This document shows, piece by piece, positions 51,601 through 57,325 of a stretch of DNA of 61,747 bases (the first letter of the stretch is position 1; the number at the start of each line of letters is the position of its first letter). The notes beneath the pieces were generated by a model. That model was given only the letters and a program-made list of their open reading frames with translations, was not told the origin of the DNA and searched no databases. The position numbers and the translations under genes were made by a program. The stretch lies in the NCBI GenBank assembly GCA_018697675.1, contig JABINC010000017.1, positions 1 to 61,747 on the forward strand. Reading direction: 5' to 3'. This DNA comes from Candidatus Peregrinibacteria bacterium (GTDB lineage: Bacteria; Patescibacteriota; Gracilibacteria; UBA1369; JABINC01).

Positions 51601-53298
51601 CTCTCCTACCGTTGCCCCACCCCAGGCGAAGTCATCTTCTTTCTCCCACCCTTTTGGAGTCAGACCTCTCTTTGCAGAATCCAATGTTCTACCAAATATG
51701 CTTCTTTTATCCCATACGTGGCCCGCATCCTCCTCCATAAGAGAACTATTTAAAATTTCCTCAAATTGTCTTCCAGCTACTTCAGCGTCCATATCCAACA
51801 TATTGTCAAAGAAATCTTCTAGCTTTGGATAGCTTTTCAAGCCTTGTAATATGCTTTCTACAGTTTGATCACTGCGATCTAGAGATTTTTCCAATACCCG
51901 TTTCCTACCTGCCTCTGACCATTCACTTCCGAGAAACCCTCTTATGCCTCCTTCCTCAAATAATGCATCTATTTCTGCTGCTTTTTCTTCTGCATATGCC
52001 ATGGTGCTATCATAAGCTGCTCCTGCCATCTCAGGCAGTTCTTTCCCAAGTTGCCAAGCATCATTCCATCTATTTAAAACCCATTGCTTAACTCCACCTT
52101 CTTTTTCTTGATCTTCTCCAACTTCAATACCCAATTCTTCATCGGTCATTTCCTCAAATGCTTCCTCAAAAAACATTTCATCTGCAGTTATTGCTTTGAA
52201 ATCCCCTTCTTCCACATAATGAGCAAGAAGGTTAACCGGAGACCTATCTCCCCCCATCAGATTTATTCCGCTTTCTCCCACTATACAAAACATATCCATA
52301 AGCTTTGAATAAGGGGAACTATCCGCTGATAGATATTTATTTACCGCTATTGCTCCAAAAACATCTTGGAATGTCGTTTCAAGTCCCGAGCGCCCCCCTC
52401 CTCTAGCATCATTATCTTCAACTATTTTTATAGTTATATCCGTTACTAAATCTGTCAAAATTGCAAATGATGAATCTTCTGGAGCTTTTCTTCTTTCAAA
52501 TGCGCCTATATCTGGATTGCTTCTAAACTCTCCACCTTTTGTATGACCAGCTTCATAAAGGTCTAGCATTGCTTCAATGGCGAGATGAGCTTTTGTTACC
52601 CTCTCATCACCAATGAGCGTTGTCCTCTGGCCGTACTCTTCTAACACCTTAACCATATACCCTCCCATCATCTTCATAGTTTCTTGCGCTTCTTTGTATT
52701 CTAAAAAAGCGCTGGGTGGATTTGGATCACTTAAAAATGCATCTTCTGGCAAATCTGGGAAATATGGCTCTATCATTACTTCTGATACAAACTGGCGAAT
52801 CTCTGCGCGATCTTCTGGTTTGAGTTCTTTTCCTTCTGCCAGTTTTTGCAAGCCTGATCTACATGTGTCCACAGTTTGTTCACGTGTCATTTCTGCCATG
52901 GCTTGGTATTGCATTTCAAATTGGGCGCCGGTGATCATTCCTTTTCGGAAATCTGAGCGGATTGAGTCAAATTTTTCTAAAAACTCAACAGCTTCAACCA
53001 TTGTGATAACGTAATTTCCGTCTCTATCGAGCAACATACCTGGCAAAGCTGCCGCTCCTAAAATTAAGTGCAGTGCTCCTATTCCGGCTACATCTATAGC
53101 CATTTCCTTAAGTTCATCTTGATCTAGTTCTTCTGGAGTCAATCCTTGAAGTTGCTCCCTTAATAGGGGCATATCGAGCCCCATACGTTTTCTTAATCCA
53201 CGTTCTAGTTTTCGTATACCGACTCCTTTGTAAGTATCATCTATACCTTCGAACCTATCCTGTCGTTCTGGTTTGTCTGGGTTATTTGTTTGTGCCAT
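45661..53298 (-). CDS. giant multi-domain protein of unknown function (2545 aa)
   Basis: This is the largest gene here and no family is recognised. Residues 1-640 are helical, with an EF-hand-like stretch LLDRDGNYVI near 88. Two blocks match the 834-aa protein at 57.3 kb: EAMLDLYEAGHTKGGEF (near 243) with LEALDRLYGATHRT, and FFDNMLDMDAE...LGLTPDKIEEFV (496-575) with FFDEMVDMEDP...LDLTPETIVAFI. Hydrophobic regions follow at about 640-960. A Pro/Arg-rich linker (about 1385-1540) leads to three likely membrane segments (about 1640-1725). The last 750 residues are acidic and helical, with coiled-coil stretches. There is no signal peptide. A long open frame on the opposite strand (48470-49456) is a shadow of the Pro-rich linker. 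Confidence 0.75.
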   Translation of the reverse strand: MAQTNNPDKPERQDRFEGIDDTYKGVGIRKLERGLRKRMGLDMPLLREQLQGLTPEELDQDELKEMAIDVAGIGALHLILGAAALPGMLLDRDGNYVITMVEAVEFLEKFDSIRSDFRKGMITGAQFEMQYQAMAEMTREQTVDTCRSGLQKLAEGKELKPEDRAEIRQFVSEVMIEPYFPDLPEDAFLSDPNPPSAFLEYKEAQETMKMMGGYMVKVLEEYGQRTTLIGDERVTKAHLAIEAMLDLYEAGHTKGGEFRSNPDIGAFERRKAPEDSSFAILTDLVTDITIKIVEDNDARGGGRSGLETTFQDVFGAIAVNKYLSADSSPYSKLMDMFCIVGESGINLMGGDRSPVNLLAHYVEEGDFKAITADEMFFEEAFEEMTDEELGIEVGEDQEKEGGVKQWVLNRWNDAWQLGKELPEMAGAAYDSTMAYAEEKAAEIDALFEEGGIRGFLGSEWSEAGRKRVLEKSLDRSDQTVESILQGLKSYPKLEDFFDNMLDMDAEVAGRQFEEILNSSLMEEDAGHVWDKRSIFGRTLDSAKRGLTPKGWEKEDDFAWGGATVGETITLLGLTPDKIEEFVREAEKNGDRFDLEFDGKNLARRIWALKEGKEDKEWQRDIRKATDHWARWKVEELMPRLGWMGAGHWLAETSWNVIPPTVSLLSFPLDGSAFLSGASKVVGGYCIMDMVSDILLHYPYDNFKKIDKEGGSAGMAFMSTLGGALPYAWEEISHGDWIKNFWVWNMISGRHPSLSMAAGGTWQGAQWTLGQARTATSKWGFKWGKKMPGGLVGNTGAAIWRTGGSTIRLGAYTLERLGFGANALLQGAGKIEAVQFVRNSKVGKTIGRAPVFAPLSIGVGVQILINDVYYDFEWNPETMQYEPTGLFEDGDWEIDRISDLLIALASIIWGVESIGTFIGGETAETNPGLRGKASRGMRITSRTLGKIGEEKLGLERSRANRTPFSDLDLGRKRVVLHAGNETGALDGSVNPTDRASRVDSVEINKGRKGAGRIVVAERMEYHIRTDSGVNIGKGEHIIVQEVGELKGRVLSEAERGRGPKRWVMGEHRWTQEVTIKHYFVLEDGTILPGENVGYPAPDTETFQGRGQEGEEIKYGPYERAEELKDKVEIELREEAAKKARGKATQRGVTGGERDTLVEKAKEEVKAPDKFESKNIKQKLTQTTQGNKTTYTLEEIIGGKETTMKVEFTEKSQGGETRVEARFFDGENWHNVPEAEVAAIEESCKRRVDGRMGTKGIVDASLDLIEGKVTDSHVVRSFLEIESYIRDILGLEQRTATTPEPVEVQPTETLEDIKVREKEAKKGRRRWGWRRRRRGSTPGDAKQRVNLLGEEDLKRGRKAARDTRAAERRAERIAVDEAVHSPKSEPKPSTPRPVSDPGAPMRGSEPAPRPMPEPPKGPASGESGPTARAADPVRGTASNPVEGPSNVFELRTPEAPKLRTEVEVEGSLARKRAPLPEEVSNRTEGRRGGGGGEPPKGPTNSPLELVADNPGLERTPARGEARLVEPAVGAEAVPEAAPEPKEVKPPLEVYENDPAKFAEGIIERIRARHSGAEKIPAIREMFANLRENAANIIELIKKAAIKEAKPIETYDINWEGRRLGPKGKPMMTYQQQLAVKQIGMVAEVGFMLMYIAGLYMATHAASQMNTEDSSETVGYYFGAGLTGGFAGAGAGMLVASIISHPVLKAAVGLALGFYYAVKGAEGAIHIAQGYAAGHAAQAELLGRIGMVTSGGGIAELMALEMGNSKGDIVNIAGSTVTRVNSWNALNWEKLPVFPVTGDWTSGAVLDHSERIIQHTAVTSYQHEHLPGDIEEMVGEWNKHIKWELGSAVSDRDTCYKKYIESAGLSGLSSPIEIMIAMREEKGDLELLEKYRESVEIVVRLEEEIKALREMVRNTAIPKNLYNIRVERFELEMQQKEAYEEMQTADAILEEYADIVDEYVPFDALPDSMVPGGYEAASEAYFQHLDAKDRFEDLVNQIIAKKKEEKDLKDVTFEPWLEKMRPEHQQYARTVVDMRIEEVVLNDAVSQVALAKSNPEFDIPSHTLWQERYEERLRTQQERSDSASRYMRSAVRAVGFPERVDDLAERSDTYIPNTLEGLFITEEIAERKEKVDDLERRVKTLEDLVSGSLVEGVIEGTREERDLAMAEFERVLDEHIVEIRRKKEGYEEAMESAENIPGKDRRQYEDKLEELTALLEAMESRDPEALVDFEDSAVSEAAQVLVGTEEALEAAMMSESTMEGLLEKLEEREKAGYEDDYNIDGSRYNRREREEPDPWDEGDDYEPLAGELDLTETELRILEMAQEIEVMDIELQQVRTEMAHIMSPYVSEAFFWLGVSGHMGLTRRREEAEARRFRDAVSERKRKEPAFSVNEGYDFEYHELGIDFGYETFEEKYNGVDNIPGRDFAIRTLRHMADTEARDEAHIMLAGHEYLVKDAEYHVRILDKYGVFDDPDQWKLTDVEKEQLRYERAGGVEGIREFEKMEEDIEDLHNIIEEDPEAVIAYITETGELDFNALFADGIIELPEDEDV

Positions 53299-53363
53299 TT
53301 TTGTTTTGAATTAGTTTTTGTTTTTATTTTTTGTGTTAGTAAGAGCTCTCTTGTTGCAACTCT

Positions 53364-54359
53364 TTATACTGCTGCTCTCATAGCTTCTGGTGGAGCGCCG
53401 TTTGCTGCTCCTGCTGGCATCTGTTCTACAGGTGTCATTCTTTGGTCCATGGCTCCTCCATTGGCTGGAGTGGTTGTTCTTGTGGAGCTTCCGTATTTGT
53501 CTAAAGCTCCATATGTACTTCGGCCTTCGCGGAGCCCGATAGGTACGATTAAGCGATCCAAACCTCTCTCTACATGATCTCCAACTACTGCCATTTGTTC
53601 ACTGAAATGCTCTCCTGCTGAGAAAAATCTTCGGAATGAACCGAAAGCGTATTTATTGAATTTTCCAATGACAGGGATATTTGACCCCATATTTTCCATA
53701 ACTGCGAATGGGCGTCTAAGAGTTCCTGAAATCAATTTATTTATACCTCCAAATGCGCGAAATGGCATACTTGCTACATCCGGAACTAACAATGCGGCCC
53801 CGGTACCAAGCGATATTGCTGTTCTGGGCACCCAGCCAATAACTCCGCTAGCAAACCTCGTATAGCTTGATCCTGTGAAAGGATGCCAAAGCAAATTCCA
53901 TGCTGAACCAACAACATTTTGAGCTGTATCAATTCCAATTTCTTTACCGGTGCTCCATATGTCCTGCACAATTTCTGTGTCTGTTCCAATTGAGAAACTT
54001 TCCTTGACGTGCTCTAAGGTGCTTCCGAATTCTTCACGAACTGCCGCAACAACCCCTGCATATTCTTTTTTTCGCTGATCTCTAATTGCTACATCTACAA
54101 TTGATTCGTATAAACCATGATACAAACCATGTTTTGGAGCATGCCAAGCAACATCGGCTATTCCGTCTGGCACCTCAGACCAATGAGCCCGCGAGAAAAA
54201 TGTCCCCGCTTTTTGGAGGGCATCCATAGTCCCACGATTCTCAACTTCCCCTGGAGTAAGCCGATCCGCTCCACCACGTGCCATTCCGAGTATTCCACCC
54301 GCTGCAGCGATTGGTAGTCGTACTGGAAGCGTTGCTAATTTTAACAGTGATCCGATCAT
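53364..54359 (-). CDS. unknown membrane-associated protein, first gene of the giant operon (331 aa)
   Basis: Not recognised. The N-terminus is a hydrophobic/amphipathic helix (MIGSLLKLATLPVRLPIAAAGGILGMA). A second hydrophobic stretch lies at about 168-200 (GVIGWVPRTAISLGTGAALLVP), followed by basic amphipathic segments (LRRPFAVMENMG, FGSFRRFF). It ends in a Thr/Pro/Met-rich flexible tail. The composition suggests peripheral or re-entrant membrane binding. It is the first gene after a good promoter, and the 2545-aa gene starts 65 bp downstream. Confidence 0.65.
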   Translation of the reverse strand: MIGSLLKLATLPVRLPIAAAGGILGMARGGADRLTPGEVENRGTMDALQKAGTFFSRAHWSEVPDGIADVAWHAPKHGLYHGLYESIVDVAIRDQRKKEYAGVVAAVREEFGSTLEHVKESFSIGTDTEIVQDIWSTGKEIGIDTAQNVVGSAWNLLWHPFTGSSYTRFASGVIGWVPRTAISLGTGAALLVPDVASMPFRAFGGINKLISGTLRRPFAVMENMGSNIPVIGKFNKYAFGSFRRFFSAGEHFSEQMAVVGDHVERGLDRLIVPIGLREGRSTYGALDKYGSSTRTTTPANGGAMDQRMTPVEQMPAGAANGAPPEAMRAAV

Positions 54360-54423
54360 GGCTTAGTTATTTTGGAGGTTATAGCCCTTAAGAATGAGTT
54401 ATATACCTCTAATTAATCTTAGT

Positions 54424-54452
54424 ATTTTAGCATATTTTTGAGATTTTTCCAA
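54424..54452 (-). promoter_or_regulatory. promoter of the 331/2545/90/1142-aa operon
   Basis: On the minus strand TTGGAA (54452-54447), a 17-bp spacer and TAAAAT (54429-54424). A short leader hairpin (GAGGT/ACCTC, within 54375-54409) follows. Confidence 0.65.
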
Positions 54453-54530
54453 GGGGCTAAAGGTAGGCCTCGCTTGACAGGGGGATACTTGTCTTAGGAT
54501 AGGGGCAAATAATGGGGGCAAATGACGACC

Positions 54531-54559
54531 TTGACTTTAAGCTTTGAACGTTTTATAAT
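54531..54559 (+). promoter_or_regulatory. promoter for the secreted metallopeptidase gene
   Basis: TTGACT (54531-54536), a 17-bp spacer and a perfect TATAAT (54554-54559), 26 bp before the start codon. Confidence 0.85.
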
Positions 54560-54585
54560 CATCGCCTTAGTCATTTAAAATTAAT

Positions 54586-55308
54586 ATGATTTATAAAGAA
54601 CTTTTTGCCGTCTACTTGCCAATAATTGCCATTGCGACCTTTGCTGTTTTTAATGTTGTAAATGTGAGTGCAATGACCTCTCAGGAGGCTATTTCTGAGT
54701 CTTCAGAGTACCTCAGTCTAGACGGCAATGAAGGGAGAAGTCAAGGGTCGGAAAATGAACTTCCAAATGTAGACTCGATGGAAAGTGATGAATACATAGG
54801 AAATTATGGATTTGCAAAAAATGGAGGCTTGAAAATTTATGGAAATGAGACAAAGAAAAATTGTAAAGAAAAATTAGTAAATGCTCTAAGTGCTACTCCC
54901 GATGGACTGATCCCGAGCTCTCTTGAAATTGAACTTGGAGATTTTGACACTCCTGGGAAAGCTAGTAAATCTGGCGTGAAACTTGATTGTGATGTGCCAG
55001 AAAGTCGGTTTTTACGTATTTTTTGGCATGAACTTGGGCATTTTTATCATCTGAATGGGGGATTCGAAGGATTTGAGCGTTATTTTGGAGGGGACGAGGG
55101 GGATGGAGCTGGTTTATACAACCAAAACGGTCAGCCCAACTACATAACAAATTATGCTGCGACCAATCTTGAAGAAGATATCGCGGAGAGTTTTGCAGAG
55201 TATCTGCTGGATAAAGAAAGATTCCAGAACAAAGCAAATACCTCCCCTGCCCTAGAAGCAAAATATGAAATAATTGAAGCTTATTTTATTTCAGTAGATT
55301 ATAAATAA
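54586..55308 (+). CDS. secreted HExxH zinc metallopeptidase-like protein
   Basis: This 240-aa protein has an N-terminal hydrophobic signal (LFAVYLPIIAIATFAVFNVVNVSA, cut likely after SA at about residue 29). The catalytic pair is clear: FWHELGHFYHLNGGF (HExxH near 148) and, about 50 residues later, NLEEDIAESFAEYLLD with the likely third-ligand Glu. This is the gluzincin-type pattern of several secreted peptidases. The family is not named with confidence. A pair of Cys residues (KKNCKEKL, KLDCDV) may form a disulphide. It is divergent from the giant operon and has its own strong promoter. Confidence 0.75.
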   Translation: MIYKELFAVYLPIIAIATFAVFNVVNVSAMTSQEAISESSEYLSLDGNEGRSQGSENELPNVDSMESDEYIGNYGFAKNGGLKIYGNETKKNCKEKLVNALSATPDGLIPSSLEIELGDFDTPGKASKSGVKLDCDVPESRFLRIFWHELGHFYHLNGGFEGFERYFGGDEGDGAGLYNQNGQPNYITNYAATNLEEDIAESFAEYLLDKERFQNKANTSPALEAKYEIIEAYFISVDYK

Positions 55309-55329
55309 TTATAATTTAGTGAAATGACA

Positions 55330-55947
55330 TTACAAGTGAGCCTGATAATCTTCCGAGCATGAATAAAGCTCAAGACTCTCTACTAAACGGTCTAATTTTT
55401 GCATCCCATATTTCTTGGACCATTCTTTCATTTTTTCGAAATTCAAAATATCTAATTCATCAAATCTTTCAGCTTGCCAGCATCCGAAATCTGCTTTGAA
55501 TTTTTCAGAATTTAAGTAGAGATAATCTAACAAGGCTTTCTCTGGCACGGCAACCCAGGCCCCATCCTCTCTTTTTTCAACCCCGAAAAATAATTCCGGA
55601 TCAAGATGCCTATAGCTAAATGTACCAAATTCATTTACATATTCCTGTGTTTTTTTTGAAGTAATCAATGTATGAGCCGTAACCCCTTCGGGAATAATGC
55701 TATTCATAGCCAAAACCGATTCCAAACTATGATATGAGGGAGATACCATCTCCTGTCCGATTACAAACGTATTTGGATGAAAATCCGGGAAAGTGTAACA
55801 ATCCCTCTTCAATCGAATCAACTTTCCAGCCTTATATAAACGTGAAAGCTGGGTTCGAATAGATGAATCCTGTTCCTTGAAATAATTTTTCAGCTCCTTT
55901 ACAGTGAATACTTGATTGTAAAATGGACGCAGTTCATCAGCTTTCAT
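55330..55947 (-). CDS. AbiEi-like antitoxin / transcriptional regulator
   Basis: This 205-aa protein has an N-terminal winged helix (FTVKELKNYFKEQDSSIRTQLSRLYKAGKLIRLKRDCYTF) and the AbiEi-type C-terminal region (SPSYHSLESVLAMNSIIPEGVTAHTLITSKKTQEY...AVPEKALLDYLYL). In type IV AbiE systems this protein represses the operon and counteracts AbiEii. Here it is the second gene and overlaps abiEii by 11 bp, the reverse of the usual order. It ends 21 bp from the convergent metallopeptidase gene. Confidence 0.82.
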   Translation of the reverse strand: MKADELRPFYNQVFTVKELKNYFKEQDSSIRTQLSRLYKAGKLIRLKRDCYTFPDFHPNTFVIGQEMVSPSYHSLESVLAMNSIIPEGVTAHTLITSKKTQEYVNEFGTFSYRHLDPELFFGVEKREDGAWVAVPEKALLDYLYLNSEKFKADFGCWQAERFDELDILNFEKMKEWSKKYGMQKLDRLVESLELYSCSEDYQAHL

Positions 55948-56794
55948 ATGCTTTTTTGTAAATTTCTAAAAGTTCCAGTGTGTCTTTAGAATATCTGTCT
56001 AGCCATTCCTTAAAAGTCCCCTCTTCCATCATTATAAATCTTTCTAAATCACGACGCATAAGTTGTTTATCAAGGTTTTTTATTTTTTTAACAATAGCGT
56101 CGCAAAGCTCCGATTCGTTTTTGAAAATCTCTCCATCTTGTTGAGAATAATTTGCATTTAAGTAATTCAAGTTAATTGGCACCATTGGATCGCGCTGTAG
56201 ATACCATTGTAAATCATAATAATCTCTTCCTTTTTGATATTCTCTCATGAGAACTGCACATAATTTACCTGCAAAAGCGGTCGGAAGATCATGAGTACTA
56301 ACCATATAATCTCCTGCCATGCTTCTATACATTTTTCTATCGTAAGAGGCCTCCCCCGGTGGATTCGTATCAAGTTCCAGTTTGATTTTGATGTTTTGAG
56401 CTGGTAAAGGTGAAATGCCAAGATCAAATAAAACTTTTGAAAAGGAAATCATAATTTTAATTACATTTCTATTCGTATTCAGTGTCATTTTCACTTTGAA
56501 TCCAGTGATTTTCTCCGAAAAGGCATTGAGCAACTCCTCATGAAAAGTTTCAGATGGAAAATTTGGGTCAGGAGCCTCAAGAGAAAGATCGATATCCTCT
56601 GAAAAACGATTTAAACCGTAAGAAAGACGAAGTAAAGTGCCTCCCATGAAATAAATTGGATATGACATTTTTGTGTAGAGTGCTTGTAAAATAAGATACT
56701 GCAATTCTTCTCTTAAATACTGGAAAAGCATCTGAGTATCCTTAACTCCATTGTATTTTTCTTTGAATGCCTGCAAGAAAAGTTCGTAGTTCAT
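55937..56794 (-). CDS. AbiEii-like nucleotidyltransferase toxin
   Basis: This 285-aa DUF1814 nucleotidyltransferase shows YFMGGTLLRLSYGLNRFSEDIDLSLE (about 48-72), with the GG and DxD of the MNT fold, and a downstream TAFAGKLCAVLMREYQKGRDYYDLQWYL typical of the family. AbiEii-type toxins transfer nucleotides to tRNA or other RNA and stop growth, for example during phage infection. The catalytic residues look intact. It is first in the operon. An ATATAC repeat pair upstream (about 56812-56836) may be the regulator's site. Confidence 0.85.
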   Translation of the reverse strand: MNYELFLQAFKEKYNGVKDTQMLFQYLREELQYLILQALYTKMSYPIYFMGGTLLRLSYGLNRFSEDIDLSLEAPDPNFPSETFHEELLNAFSEKITGFKVKMTLNTNRNVIKIMISFSKVLFDLGISPLPAQNIKIKLELDTNPPGEASYDRKMYRSMAGDYMVSTHDLPTAFAGKLCAVLMREYQKGRDYYDLQWYLQRDPMVPINLNYLNANYSQQDGEIFKNESELCDAIVKKIKNLDKQLMRRDLERFIMMEEGTFKEWLDRYSKDTLELLEIYKKAYES

Positions 56795-56862
56795 TTCTAA
56801 AAATAGACAAAAATGTATATTTACAGAAATAGTATATCTTTTTCTAAAGGTGGAGTCAAGGA

Positions 56863-57138
56863 CTAAACCCAGCCCGCCTCAAGTTCGATCTCCACCTCGT
56901 CGCCGTCTTTGCAGCACACTACCTGACATCCAAGCCGATGAGAGCCTTCTGCGCCCATCATTTCTTCGTTTTCGTTTAATCTAGAACAGTTCTCCTCGCC
57001 TTTTTTCATAGTGACCGCACAGGCCTGGCACACACCTGACCTACATGCAAATGGGACACTGATCTCGTCTTCTATGTCCATCAGGTTTTGCCCTTTCTGA
57101 ATTGGTACTTTTTTTCCGTCAATAATTACGTATGCCAT
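56863..57138 (-). CDS. 2Fe-2S ferredoxin
   Basis: This 91-aa plant-type ferredoxin has Cys ligands in FACRSGVCQAC (C-x4-C-x2-C) and the fourth in RLGCQVVC, about 35 residues on. The N-terminal strand AYVIIDGKKVPIQKGQNLMD is the ubiquitin-like fold. It passes single electrons, but the partner reductase is not nearby. It stands alone between abiEii and the 834-aa gene. Its leader ends AATTCAAC-ATG. Confidence 0.92.
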   Translation of the reverse strand: MAYVIIDGKKVPIQKGQNLMDIEDEISVPFACRSGVCQACAVTMKKGEENCSRLNENEEMMGAEGSHRLGCQVVCCKDGDEVEIELEAGWV

Positions 57139-57267
57139 GTTGAATTTATTAAATTTTATTTGTGTTCGAATAGAATTTTATCAGAAACAAAATGTATCTC
57201 AACTTGTGTAATTTTCAACTTATGGACAGCCTCCAAAAGCTACCTTCTGGAAGCCGTAATATTACTC

Positions 57268-57308
57268 TTGACATTTCGCGGAAAAACGTTACTATGGGGT
57301 ACTCGATA
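57268..57308 (+). promoter_or_regulatory. promoter with GGGTACTC start-site element
   Basis: TTGACA (57268-57273), a 16-bp spacer, TACTAT (57290-57295), then GGGGTACTCGATA. The spacing and the 13-bp element match the 22868-22908 promoter of the 560-aa transglycosylase-like gene (GGAGTACTCGATA). Confidence 0.75.
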
Positions 57309-57325
57309 TAGTAACGCACAATACC

